Assembly: GCF_024703995.1 (NCBI RefSeq)
Contig: NZ_JAMXQV010000023.1
Coordinates: 62,001-126,000, forward strand
Direction of reading: 5' to 3'
Length of the DNA stretch: 64,000 nt
Origin: Amycolatopsis iheyensis
Lineage (GTDB): Bacteria > Actinomycetota > Actinomycetes > Mycobacteriales > Pseudonocardiaceae
Below, in pieces: positions 41,874 to 49,832 of the stretch. Below the pieces are notes generated by a model that saw only the letters and a list, made by a program, of their open reading frames with translations, had not been told where the DNA came from and made no database searches. The translations under genes and the position numbers were made by a program. How positions within the stretch are numbered: position 1 is the first letter of the stretch; the number at the start of each line of letters is the position of its first letter.

Positions 41874-42995
41874 TCAGGACCGGTGAAGCCGCACCACTTC
41901 GGCTCGGGCGTGTGCGACGCGACCGGTCTCCTGCCCACCGGCGTGCGCGATCTCCCGCGCCAGATCGCTCGCCGCCGCGAGCCGGTGCCGGGCCGCGCGG
42001 CGGCTGTGGACGTGCTTGCGATACGCCTTCCGCTGCTTCCGCAACCCGCTCACCGCGGCCAGCAGCGCCGGATCGAGGACGCCCGCCTCGACCTCCGGGC
42101 CCAGCAGGTCCCGCGTCCACGCGCGCTCCCGCCGGGCGGCGTGACGCAGGACGTAGAACAGGAACGTCAGCTCCACCGCCGCGAGGACGAACGGCAGCCA
42201 CACCCCGCCGCCGAGGCCGGTCATGTCGTCCCACGCGAAGTGGAACACCATGGCCGCCAGCATCGTCAGCACGCCGCGGACCACGTCGCGGTCGGCGCGG
42301 TCGCCGCCCAGCACCCACATCAGGCCGGCGCAGAAGATCGCGCTGAACAACGCGTGCGACACGATCCCGGTCACCCCGCGCAGCACGAAGATCTGCAGCG
42401 ACGAGCCCAGCTGGTCGGCGCCGAAGCTCTGCGCCGCGCCGTTGTAGACGTACAGCACGTCCTCGAAGACCTGGAAGCCCAAGCCGAGGTACGCGCCGAT
42501 GATGAACCCGTCGTAGGCGCCGCGCACCAGGCGCGGGGCGAGCCCGATCAGGAGCACCAGCCCCAGCGCTTTCGCGAACTCCTCGTCGATCGGGGCGGTG
42601 AGGCCCGCCGCCCAGTTCGACGCGAACGCGGTGCCGCCGAGCTTCGTCCAGATCTCCAGCAACGCGGAGTTGGCCGGGAGCGCCACCCAGAACGTCGCCG
42701 CGACGCCGCCCCAGGCGAACGCCGCCGCCAGCAGCCCACCCGGCTGGGCCGTGTAGCGGTTCTGGCGGCGCAGCAGCAGCAAACACGGCACCAGGTACAG
42801 CCCGAACAGCAGGATCCCGCCGGTCAGCGCGGGCGTGTAGAAGCCCTGGCCGAAGTAGCGGACCATCGTGAGCGCACCGCCGCCGACGCCGACCAGGTAC
42901 ACCCAGAACGCCAGGTTGTGCGGCTGGAAGAACCGGAACGGCTGCCCCCAGCCGGACTGCTCGATCGCGGCCAGCTGGGCCGCCTTGTCGCTCAT
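41874..42995 (-). CDS. PrsW-family intramembrane metalloprotease
   Basis: 373 residues from ATG 42995, which overlaps the preceding stop (ATGA). There are seven to eight membrane helices. The PrsW catalytic motifs are in order: IDEEFAK (Glu138, Glu139, Lys142), FQVFEDVLY (Glu178) and IVSHALFSAI (His214), then VFHFAWDD. In Bacillus PrsW cleaves the anti-sigma factor RsiW. The cytoplasmic C-terminus (about 305-373) is Arg/Ala-rich, an extension beyond the protease core. The partner gene upstream encodes a single-pass membrane protein and is a candidate substrate. Confidence 0.85.
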   Translation of the reverse strand: MSDKAAQLAAIEQSGWGQPFRFFQPHNLAFWVYLVGVGGGALTMVRYFGQGFYTPALTGGILLFGLYLVPCLLLLRRQNRYTAQPGGLLAAAFAWGGVAATFWVALPANSALLEIWTKLGGTAFASNWAAGLTAPIDEEFAKALGLVLLIGLAPRLVRGAYDGFIIGAYLGLGFQVFEDVLYVYNGAAQSFGADQLGSSLQIFVLRGVTGIVSHALFSAIFCAGLMWVLGGDRADRDVVRGVLTMLAAMVFHFAWDDMTGLGGGVWLPFVLAAVELTFLFYVLRHAARRERAWTRDLLGPEVEAGVLDPALLAAVSGLRKQRKAYRKHVHSRRAARHRLAAASDLAREIAHAGGQETGRVAHARAEVVRLHRS

Positions 42996-43612
42996 CGGCC
43001 CGGGGTGACGCTGCGCAGGACGCCGTCGATCTCGGCGCGGTGCCGTTCGAACTCGCCCGGGGCGGTGCGCACCCGCACGAGCAACGCGGGCGCGTCGTCG
43101 GCCGTCTCCCCCGGTCCGGCCACCTTGAACGCGACGTCGAGGGCGTCCCCGCCCGGTCCGGTGCCGGCCTGCCCGACCCCGACGAGCCCGCCGGACGTCG
43201 TCACCGTGCCCCGGGCGGCGTCGATCCCCGGCACCGCGCCCTCCGCGCGTTCGACCTGGTCGAGGAACGCGTCCGCCGACCCGCGGAACGGCGCGCCGCG
43301 CAGGGCGATCGTCGCGCCGCCGGTGGCCAGGTCGATCTGCAGGCTGCGCGCGTTGGCGGCGGTCGCGCCGAGCAGCGTCCCGCTCTGGAGCTGCCAGCCG
43401 ACCGGTGGGATGGCGGTCGCGCCGGCGCCGAGGTCGAGCCGGTCGCCGGCCTTGATCTCGTTGTGCCACGGGATCGCCGCGTTCACCGCGGGCAGCCCGT
43501 AAGCGAGCAGCAGGGCGATGACGAGCGCGATCAGCGCGGGCGGGAACGTCCGGCGGTCCAGGCCCAGGAACCGGTGTTCGACGGGCACCCACCCGTGCGG
43601 AGTCGCAGTCAC
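42992..43612 (-). CDS. Single-pass membrane protein co-encoded with PrsW
   Basis: 206 residues with one membrane helix (about 25-47, PPALIALVIALLLAYGLPAV) near the N-terminus, giving a short cytoplasmic tail and about 155 residues outside. The exterior part is beta-rich, with GWQLQSGTLLG and GGATIALRGAPF, and ends in an Arg/Glu-rich helix. I do not recognise a family. The stop overlaps the PrsW start, so the two are translated together. Either it is the protease substrate or an accessory subunit; neither is shown. Confidence 0.7.
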   Translation of the reverse strand: MTATPHGWVPVEHRFLGLDRRTFPPALIALVIALLLAYGLPAVNAAIPWHNEIKAGDRLDLGAGATAIPPVGWQLQSGTLLGATAANARSLQIDLATGGATIALRGAPFRGSADAFLDQVERAEGAVPGIDAARGTVTTSGGLVGVGQAGTGPGGDALDVAFKVAGPGETADDAPALLVRVRTAPGEFERHRAEIDGVLRSVTPGR

Positions 43613-43654
43613 CCGGCCATCACAGCACGGGGAGCGGGATCCGGCCTCCCGTGT

Positions 43655-44032
43655 TCAGCCGGTCGAGGCCAGCTGGCCGGCGCCGCTGTACAGCTCGATC
43701 TTGAACCGGATGTGCTCCCGGTGCTCCTCCAGCCGCGAAATCTGCGCGGCCACCCGGGCCTCGTGCTCCCGGAGCACGTCGACGCGCTCTTCCCGCGTCG
43801 CGTCACCCGAGCGCAGCAGCTCCACGAACCGCAGCATCTCCGCCACCGGCATGCCCGTGTACCGCAGGCACCTCAACAACTGCAGGAACTCGACGTCCTG
43901 CTCGGTGAAGAACCGCCGGCCGCCGGCCGTGCGGCCCACCTCGTGCAGCAAGCCGATGCGCTCGTAGTAGCGCAGCGTGTCGATCGTGAAACCGGTCTTT
44001 TCGGTCACCTGGGCCGGGGTGTAAGACGTCAC
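43655..44032 (-). CDS. MerR-family transcriptional regulator
   Basis: 125 residues from GTG 44032 (VTSYTPAQVTEKTGFTIDTL). The winged helix-turn-helix is clear, with LRYYERIGLL, AGGRRFF and RCLRYTGMPVAEMLRF, then a coiled-coil dimer helix (REHEARVAAQISRLEEHREH). There are no metal-binding cysteines at the C-terminus, which argues against a mercury or copper sensor. It is like the regulators that accompany aldo-keto reductases, but none is adjacent. A palindrome of the MerR type lies just before the start and overlaps the end of trpA. Confidence 0.87.
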   Translation of the reverse strand: MTSYTPAQVTEKTGFTIDTLRYYERIGLLHEVGRTAGGRRFFTEQDVEFLQLLRCLRYTGMPVAEMLRFVELLRSGDATREERVDVLREHEARVAAQISRLEEHREHIRFKIELYSGAGQLASTG

Positions 44033-44046
44033 GAATCCAGAGTGAC

Positions 44047-44066
44047 ACCTGGAGCGCACTCCGGGT
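44047..44066 (-). promoter_or_regulatory. MerR-type palindrome and probable -35 element
   Basis: ACCTGGAGCGCACTCCGGGT is a palindrome of 8-bp arms with one mismatch around CGCA. On the minus strand TTGACC (44069-44064) overlaps its edge and the trpA stop, so the regulator probably controls its own promoter from within the 3' end of trpA. Confidence 0.5.
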
Positions 44067-44857
44067 CAAGCCGGAGTGACCGCCCGGCGGACACCTTCGG
44101 CCAGCTCGGCGGACAGCGCACGCACCCCGGACGGGCCTTCCGCGGCCGCCGTGACCAGGGCCGAGCCCACGATCACCGCGTCCGCGAACGACGCCACCTG
44201 GGCCGCTTGCTCGCCGGAACGCACGCCCAAGCCCACGCCGATCGGCAGCGAAGTGTGCGCCCGGGTGCGGCGGACCAGCTCCTCGGCACCCGCGCCGACC
44301 TGGTCGCGCGCGCCCGTCACGCCCATCACCGCGGTCGCGTAGATGAAGCCCGACGACGCCGCCGCCGTGAGGGCGAGCCGCTCCTCCGAAGACGAAGGCG
44401 CCACCAGGAACGTCCGGTCCAGACCATGAGCCTCGGACGCGGTCATCCACGCGGCGGCTTCGTCCGGGATCAGGTCCGGCGTGATCAGGCCGAGCCCGCC
44501 CGCCGAGGCGAGGTCACGCGCGAAGCGGTCCACGCCGTAGCGGTTCACCGGGTTCCAGTACGTCATGACGACCGCGCGGCCACCGCGGGCCGACACCGAC
44601 TCGACCACCTCGAACAGGTGCTTCAGCCGGAACCCGTTGTCCAGCGCGGTCACCGACGCGGCCTGGATGGTCGGGCCGTCCATCACCGGGTCCGAATACG
44701 GGACGCCGACCTCGATCAGGTCCGCGCCGCCGTCGACGCACGCCGCGATCAGGTCCTTGGAGCCGTCGACCGTCGGGAAGCCCGCCGGGAGGTAGCCGAT
44801 CAGCGCGCCGCGGCCCTCCGCGCGCGTGGTCGCGAAGAGGTCGTCCAGCCCGCTCAT
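44066..44857 (-). CDS. trpA: Tryptophan synthase alpha subunit
   Basis: 263 residues from ATG 44857, overlapping the trpB stop. It cleaves indole-3-glycerol phosphate to indole, which is channelled to TrpB. LIGYLPAGFPTV, LIEVGVPYSDPVMDGPTIQ (with the catalytic Glu and Asp) and FIYATAVMGVTGAR are standard. The C-terminus AVTPA ends at a stop that lies in the MerR regulator promoter. All expected catalytic residues are present. Confidence 0.96.
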   Translation of the reverse strand: MSGLDDLFATTRAEGRGALIGYLPAGFPTVDGSKDLIAACVDGGADLIEVGVPYSDPVMDGPTIQAASVTALDNGFRLKHLFEVVESVSARGGRAVVMTYWNPVNRYGVDRFARDLASAGGLGLITPDLIPDEAAAWMTASEAHGLDRTFLVAPSSSEERLALTAAASSGFIYATAVMGVTGARDQVGAGAEELVRRTRAHTSLPIGVGLGVRSGEQAAQVASFADAVIVGSALVTAAAEGPSGVRALSAELAEGVRRAVTPA

Positions 44858-46065
44858 CCGTTCACCAGCCCGAACCACTTCGCCGCCGTGTCCATGTCCT
44901 TGTCGCCACGACCCGAAAGGTTGACGACGATCAGGCCGTCCGGACCGAGCTCGCGGCCCAGCACCAGCGCGCCGGCCAGCGCGTGCGCCGACTCGATCGC
45001 CGGGATGATGCCCTCGGTGCGCGAGAGCAGCTGGAACGCGTCCATCGCCTCGGCGTCGGTGACCGGCCGGTACTCGGCGCGGCCGGTGTCCTTCAGCCAC
45101 GCGTGCTCGGGGCCGACGCCCGGGTAGTCCAGCCCAGCGGAGATCGAGTGCGACTCGACCGTCTGGCCGTCCTCGTCCTGCAGCAGGTACGTCATCGCGC
45201 CGTGCAGGTTGCCCGGGGTGCCCTTCGTGAGCGTCGCGCCGTGGCGGTTGCCCTCGATGCCCTCGCCGCCCGGCTCCAGGCCGACCAGCCGCACGGACGG
45301 GTCGTCGTAGAAGCCGGAGAAGATGCCGATGGCGTTCGACCCGCCGCCGACGCAGGCCGCGACGACGTCGGGCAGGCGGCCGGCCTGCTCCAGGATCTGC
45401 TCGCGGGCCTCGGTGCCGATGACGTGGTGGAAGTTGCGCACCATCGCCGGGAACGGCGCCGGGCCGGCGGCCGTGCCGAACAGGTAGTGCGTGGTGTCGG
45501 CGTTGGTCACCCAGTCGCGCAGGGCCTCGTTGATCGCGTCCTTCAGCGTCCGCGAACCGGTCTTGACCGGGATGACCTCGGCGCCGAGCAGCCGCATGCG
45601 GGCCACGTTCAGCGCCTGGCGCTCGGTGTCGACCTCGCCCATGTAGACGACGCAGTCGAGATCCAGCAGCGCGCACGCGGTGGCCGTCGCGACGCCGTGC
45701 TGGCCCGCGCCGGTCTCGGCGATCACGCGCTTCTTGCCCATCCGCTTGGTGAGCAGCGCCTGGCCCAGCACGTTGTTGATCTTGTGAGAGCCGGTGTGGT
45801 TCAGGTCTTCGCGCTTGAGGAAGACACGCGCGCCACCGGCGTGCTCGCCGAAGCGCTTGGCCTCGGTGAGCAGCGACGGGCGGCCCGCGTAGTCCTTGAG
45901 CAGGCGGTTGAACTCGTTCAGGAACTCCGGGTCGTGCCGGGCCTTGTCGTACTCGGCGGCGACCTCGTCGACGACGCCGATCAGCGCCTCCGGCATGAAC
46001 CGCCCGCCGTACGGGCCGTAGTAGCCGCGCTCGTCCGGGTCGTGCTTGTCGTGCTCAGTTGTCAC
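44854..46065 (-). CDS. trpB: Tryptophan synthase beta subunit
   Basis: 403 residues from GTG 46065, overlapping the trpC stop as GTGA. This PLP enzyme condenses indole with serine. The PLP lysine is Lys95 in NHTGSHKINN. ETGAGQHGVATA, GGGSNAIGIFSGF (phosphate-binding glycine loop) and HSISAGLDYPGVGPEH are characteristic of standard TrpB1. It forms the alpha2-beta2 complex with the TrpA encoded next to it. Confidence 0.97.
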   Translation of the reverse strand: MTTEHDKHDPDERGYYGPYGGRFMPEALIGVVDEVAAEYDKARHDPEFLNEFNRLLKDYAGRPSLLTEAKRFGEHAGGARVFLKREDLNHTGSHKINNVLGQALLTKRMGKKRVIAETGAGQHGVATATACALLDLDCVVYMGEVDTERQALNVARMRLLGAEVIPVKTGSRTLKDAINEALRDWVTNADTTHYLFGTAAGPAPFPAMVRNFHHVIGTEAREQILEQAGRLPDVVAACVGGGSNAIGIFSGFYDDPSVRLVGLEPGGEGIEGNRHGATLTKGTPGNLHGAMTYLLQDEDGQTVESHSISAGLDYPGVGPEHAWLKDTGRAEYRPVTDAEAMDAFQLLSRTEGIIPAIESAHALAGALVLGRELGPDGLIVVNLSGRGDKDMDTAAKWFGLVNG

Positions 46066-46871
46066 CGGCTGGGCCTCGGGCAGGCAGGGTGGGAGCCGGC
46101 GGTGACCAGCTTGACCAGGGCGCCCTTCGGGTCGCCGGACGCCACGAGCCCTTCGCCGACCAGCACCGCGTCGGCGCCGTGCCCGGCGTACGACATCAGG
46201 TCGCCCGGCCCGCGGACACCCGACTCGGCGACCTTGTAGACGTCCATCGGCAGGCCGGGGGCCAGCCGCGAGAAGACGTCCCGGTCCACCTCGAGGGTGT
46301 GCAGGTTGCGCGCGTTGACGCCGATGACCTTCGCGCCCGCCTCGAGGGCCTTGTCGGCCTCCTCGGCGTTGTGGATCTCCACCAGCGCGGTCATGCCCAG
46401 GGACTCGACGCGGTCGAGCAGCGCGACGAGCGCGTTCTGCTCCAGCGCGGCGACGATCAGCAGCACCATGTCGGCGCCGTGCAGGCGGGCCTCGTGCACC
46501 TGGTACGGGCTGACGATGAAGTCCTTGCGCAGGATCGGGGTGTCGACCGCCGCGCGGACCGCGTCGAGGTCGGCCAGCGAGCCGCCGAAGCGGCGCTGCT
46601 CGGTGAGCACGCTGATCACCCGCGCGCCGCCGTCTTCGTAGTCCTTCGCCAGCGAGGCGGGGTCGGGGATGTCGGCCAGGTCGCCCTTGGACGGGCTGCG
46701 CCGCTTCACCTCGGCGATCACGCCGATGCCGGACTCACGCAGCGCGGACATCACGTCGCGGGGCGCCGGAGCGGCCGCCGCGCGGACCTTCAGTTCGTCG
46801 AATGGCAGCGCGGATTCCCGCACGGCGAGGTCTTCCCGCACGCCGGCGACGATGTCTTCGAGCACGCTCAC
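46062..46871 (-). CDS. trpC: Indole-3-glycerol phosphate synthase
   Basis: 269 residues from GTG 46871 (VSVLEDIVAGVREDL). TIM barrel with IAEVKRRSPSKGDL (catalytic Lys and Glu), ILRKDFIVSPYQV (Lys), GVNARNLHTLEVD and VAESGVRGP. It is not fused to TrpF, which is usual in actinobacteria, where PriA (HisA-like) serves both pathways. No trpF, trpD or priA gene is in this window. The start codon overlaps the stop of an 18-codon upstream ORF, which suggests translational coupling. Confidence 0.96.
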   Translation of the reverse strand: MSVLEDIVAGVREDLAVRESALPFDELKVRAAAAPAPRDVMSALRESGIGVIAEVKRRSPSKGDLADIPDPASLAKDYEDGGARVISVLTEQRRFGGSLADLDAVRAAVDTPILRKDFIVSPYQVHEARLHGADMVLLIVAALEQNALVALLDRVESLGMTALVEIHNAEEADKALEAGAKVIGVNARNLHTLEVDRDVFSRLAPGLPMDVYKVAESGVRGPGDLMSYAGHGADAVLVGEGLVASGDPKGALVKLVTAGSHPACPRPSR

Positions 46872-46924
46872 CGGGCGCCCCCGCCCGGGCACGTGCTCAC
46901 GGTTTCACTCGCAAGGTCGCTCAC
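46868..46924 (-). CDS. 18-codon upstream ORF coupled to trpC
   Basis: GTG 46924 opens a frame encoding VSDLASETVSTCPGGGAR that stops at 46868-46870, inside the GTGA shared with the trpC start. It has a strong Shine-Dalgarno (GGAAGG, 5 nt before GTG), better than any seen directly before trpC. There are no Trp codons, so it is not a classical attenuation leader; its translation would deliver ribosomes to trpC. The remainder of the gap (46925-46995) shows no other gene. Whether the peptide is stable is unknown. Confidence 0.5.
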   Translation of the reverse strand: MSDLASETVSTCPGGGAR

Positions 46925-46995
46925 AAAAACCTTCCCCTTCCCGCCGAAACGATGCTAACCCCCGCATCTGGAGCGCCCGGTTCCGGGTGCGCGCG

Positions 46996-47568
46996 TTACT
47001 CCGAATGCCGGTCCCGGGCGGCCGTCGGGTCCTCCCCTTCCGACAGCGCTTCCCACAGCTCGGCGTCGGGATCCCGCACCTTCTTGCGTGTGGCCGGAGC
47101 CGCGTACTTGGCCCCGAGCCGCGCGGCTTTCCCGGCGCCCTTGACGGCTGCCAACCCACCCGCGGCGACGAGAATTCCCCCCAGCACGGCCAGTCCGCGG
47201 CCGAGCAGCATCTCCGTCACCGGCAGCCCGTCGGCCCAGCCGGAGAACTTCACCCCGGCCACGCCCGACCAGACCGCGGCGACCCCGGCCAGCGCCAGCA
47301 CGACGCCCAGCACGCGCCGCATCCAGCCGCCGGTGGCCACGAGCCCGGCGACGCCGGCCAGCGCGAGCAGGGCGAGCGGCACCAGCGCCGTGGACCGCTG
47401 CTCGCCGGTTTCGCTGTGGAGCACGGTCCCGCGCACCCCGCCGTCGCGGAACTCCGCGAACCACGTCAGCCGTGACGCGCCCCACAACGCCAGCGCGCCG
47501 AGCAGCAGCGCGACCACCATCATCCACAGTGGACGCCGCGACGGCCTGGTTTCCGGCGTGTCAGACAT
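46996..47568 (-). CDS. Trp operon-associated membrane protein
   Basis: 190 residues with four membrane helices (about 15-33, 62-80, 85-104 and 125-145) and a charged C-terminal tail ending EDPTAARDRHSE. Position between trpE and trpC and the topology match the actinobacterial Trp_oprn_chp family (M. tuberculosis Rv1610). Its biochemical role is not established; tryptophan transport or sensing has been suggested only by context. Its start overlaps the trpE stop by 8 bp. Confidence 0.88.
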   Translation of the reverse strand: MSDTPETRPSRRPLWMMVVALLLGALALWGASRLTWFAEFRDGGVRGTVLHSETGEQRSTALVPLALLALAGVAGLVATGGWMRRVLGVVLALAGVAAVWSGVAGVKFSGWADGLPVTEMLLGRGLAVLGGILVAAGGLAAVKGAGKAARLGAKYAAPATRKKVRDPDAELWEALSEGEDPTAARDRHSE

Positions 47569-49129
47569 GCGCGGAGTCCGCGGCCGGGTCGAGCGCGCCC
47601 GCCGCCACCATCGTCTGCGCCGCGGCGACGGCCGAGAGCACGGTCCTGGCCTTGTTCAGCGATTCGGTGTCTTCGTAGTCCGGCACCGAGTCGGCGACGA
47701 CGCCGCCGCCCGCCTGGACGTGCGCGATGCCGTCCTTCACCAGCGCCGTGCGGATCGCGATCGCCGTGTCGGCGTCGCCGGCGAAGTCGAGGTAGCCGAC
47801 GACGCCGCCGTACAGCGCGCGGCGGACCGGCTCCAGCTCCTCGATCAGCTGCATCGCGCGGACCTTCGGCGCGCCCGAGAGCGTCCCGGCCGGGAAGCAC
47901 GCGGTGACCGCGTCGAACGCCGTCTTGCCGTCGGCCAGCTCGCCGGTGACGGTCGACACGATGTGCATGACGTGGCTGTAGCGCTCGATCTGGAAGAAGT
48001 CGACGACGCGCACGGTGCCCGGCTTGCAGACCTTCCCGAGGTCGTTGCGGCCGAGGTCGACGAGCATCAGGTGCTCGGCGCGCTCCTTCTCGTCGGCCAG
48101 GAGGTCCTTGGCCAGCTGGGCGTCCTCCTCCGGGTCGGCGCCGCGCCAGCGGGTGCCCGCGATCGGGTGCGTGGTCGCGCGGCCGTCCCGCACGGTGACC
48201 AGCGATTCGGGGCTGGAGCCGACGATGTCGAAGCCTTCCAGCCGCAGCAGGTACATGTACGGGCTCGGGTTGGACGTCCGGAGCACGCGGTAGATGTCGA
48301 GCGCGTCGGCCGCGGTCGGGATCTCGAACCGTTGCGACGGCACGATCTGGAACGCTTCGCCGGCCTTGATCGCCTCGACGGCCTTTTCGACGGCCGCGTG
48401 GAAGTCTTCCTTGGACCGCTTGCGGACGAACTCCGGCGCGGGCCGCTCGAACGCCGCGACGGTGGCCGGCGCGGGCACCTGGAGCTGCTCGGTCATCGCG
48501 CTCAGCCGGGCGACGGCGTCGTCGTAGGCCGCGTCCACGCGCTCGGGCGAGTCGTCCCAGTTGACGGCGTTCGCGATGAGCGTGACCGTGCCCTCGTGGT
48601 GGTCGAACGCCGCGAGGTCGGTGGCCAGGAGCATGGTCAGCTCGGGGATGTCGAGGTCGCGTTCGGCCAGCTCGGGCAGCCGTTCCAGCCAGCGGACGGC
48701 GTCGTAGCCGACGTAGCCGACCATGCCGCCGGTCAGCGGCGGCAATCCGGGCAGGGGCTCGGTGTGCAACGCTTCGATCGTTTCGCGCAGGACGTCGAGC
48801 GGGTTGCCCTCGGTGGGCAGGCCGACCGGCGGCGTGCCGGTCCAGACCGCTTCGCCGTCGCGGACCGTGAGCGCGGCCGGGCTGCGGACGCCGATGAACG
48901 ACCAGCGGGTCCACGAGGCGCCGTTTTCCGCGGACTCGAACAGGAACGTGCCCGGCCGGTCGGCGGCGAGCTTGCGGTACACCCCGATCGGCGTTTCACC
49001 GTCGGCGAGGACCCGGCGCACGACCGGGATCACGCGGCGGCTCTCGGCGAGGGCGCGGAAGTCTTCGCGGGACGGGCTGATCGAGCCGGGGCCGGCCGAA
49101 CCGGCGGATGCGCTGGCCATGCGGCTCAT
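47561..49129 (-). CDS. trpE: Anthranilate synthase component I
   Basis: 522 residues from ATG 49129; ATG 49120 is an alternative. Converts chorismate to anthranilate with ammonia from a TrpG partner that is not encoded here. GETPIGVYRKLAADRPGTFLFES is the N-terminal regulatory region where Trp binds. EAFQIVPSQRF, HPIAGTRWRG, ERAEHLMLVDLGRNDLG and FPAGTLSGAPKVRAM are the chorismate-enzyme landmarks, all complete. No Trp-rich leader peptide is visible upstream, so control is probably by feedback or by an unseen regulator. Confidence 0.96.
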   Translation of the reverse strand: MSRMASASAGSAGPGSISPSREDFRALAESRRVIPVVRRVLADGETPIGVYRKLAADRPGTFLFESAENGASWTRWSFIGVRSPAALTVRDGEAVWTGTPPVGLPTEGNPLDVLRETIEALHTEPLPGLPPLTGGMVGYVGYDAVRWLERLPELAERDLDIPELTMLLATDLAAFDHHEGTVTLIANAVNWDDSPERVDAAYDDAVARLSAMTEQLQVPAPATVAAFERPAPEFVRKRSKEDFHAAVEKAVEAIKAGEAFQIVPSQRFEIPTAADALDIYRVLRTSNPSPYMYLLRLEGFDIVGSSPESLVTVRDGRATTHPIAGTRWRGADPEEDAQLAKDLLADEKERAEHLMLVDLGRNDLGKVCKPGTVRVVDFFQIERYSHVMHIVSTVTGELADGKTAFDAVTACFPAGTLSGAPKVRAMQLIEELEPVRRALYGGVVGYLDFAGDADTAIAIRTALVKDGIAHVQAGGGVVADSVPDYEDTESLNKARTVLSAVAAAQTMVAAGALDPAADSAHV

Positions 49130-49169
49130 TGTGCCGCCACCGGCGATCCGGGCCCCCGCCGGGTGTCAA

Positions 49170-49187
49170 ATTCAATAACCGTTGAAT
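49170..49187. promoter_or_regulatory. Inverted repeat ATTCAA-N6-TTGAAT between trpE and a TetR gene
   Basis: Two 6-bp arms (49170-49175 and 49182-49187) stand out as AT-rich in a GC-rich gap. It lies 12 to 30 bp before the possible starts of the TetR gene and about 40 bp before trpE on the other strand. A likely TetR operator. Confidence 0.5.
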
Positions 49188-49217
49188 ATTGCCGGTGGCA
49201 TGAGTCATGATGGACGC

Positions 49218-49832
49218 GTGAGCACCACGGACAGTCCCGACACTACCGGCCGCCGCCGCGGGCGCAGGCCCGCCGGCCAGGACACCCGCACGGCGTTGGT
49301 CGACGCCGCGCGGGCGGTGTTCGCCGAGAACGGCTACGACGGCGCGACCGTGCGCTCGATCGCCACTCGCGCCGGTGTCGACGCGGCGATGGTCAACCAC
49401 TGGTTCGGCAGCAAGGAGGGCCTGTTCGCGAAGGCGGTCCTCCAGCTGCCGTTCGACCCGATGGAGCTGCAGGCGGAGATCCGCCAAGGCCCGGACGAGG
49501 AGATGGGCGAGCGGATCGTCCGCGCCTTCCTGACCCGCTGGGACGGCGCGGGCGGCGACGTCTTCCAGGCCCTCGTCCGCAGCATCACCGGCCACGAGCA
49601 GGCCGGGCACGCGCTGCGTGACTTCTTCCAGAAGTTCTTCACGGCGCTGATCACCTCGATCGGCTCCGACCGGATCCCGTTGCGCATGACGCTCTGCGCG
49701 TCCCAGCTGGTGGGCATGGGCATGATCCGGTACGTCGCGAAGTTCGAGCCGATGGCCGCGGCCGAGATCGACACGCTGGTGGCCGCGGTCGCGCCGAACG
49801 TGCAGCGCTACCTCACCGGGGAGATCGGCTGA
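49218..49832 (+). CDS. TetR/AcrR-family regulator
   Basis: 204 residues from GTG 49218 (VSTTDSPDTTGRRRGRRP); ATG 49200 is possible. The helix-turn-helix is seen as ATVRSIATRAGVDAAMVNHWF and GSKEGLFAKAVL. The C-terminal ligand domain resembles that of another TetR encoded at 55195-55779 (shared G-S-K-x-x-L-F, then a P-rich loop and an R-A-F-L segment), so the two are paralogues. An inverted repeat precedes the gene. Its 3' end overlaps the convergent membrane protein gene by 20 bp. Target unknown. Confidence 0.88.
   Translation: MSTTDSPDTTGRRRGRRPAGQDTRTALVDAARAVFAENGYDGATVRSIATRAGVDAAMVNHWFGSKEGLFAKAVLQLPFDPMELQAEIRQGPDEEMGERIVRAFLTRWDGAGGDVFQALVRSITGHEQAGHALRDFFQKFFTALITSIGSDRIPLRMTLCASQLVGMGMIRYVAKFEPMAAAEIDTLVAAVAPNVQRYLTGEIG

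Noticed and set aside
46872..49217. A Trp attenuation leader peptide upstream of trpE or trpC
   Set aside because: No short ORF with tandem TGG codons was found in either gap; the only small ORF lacks Trp.
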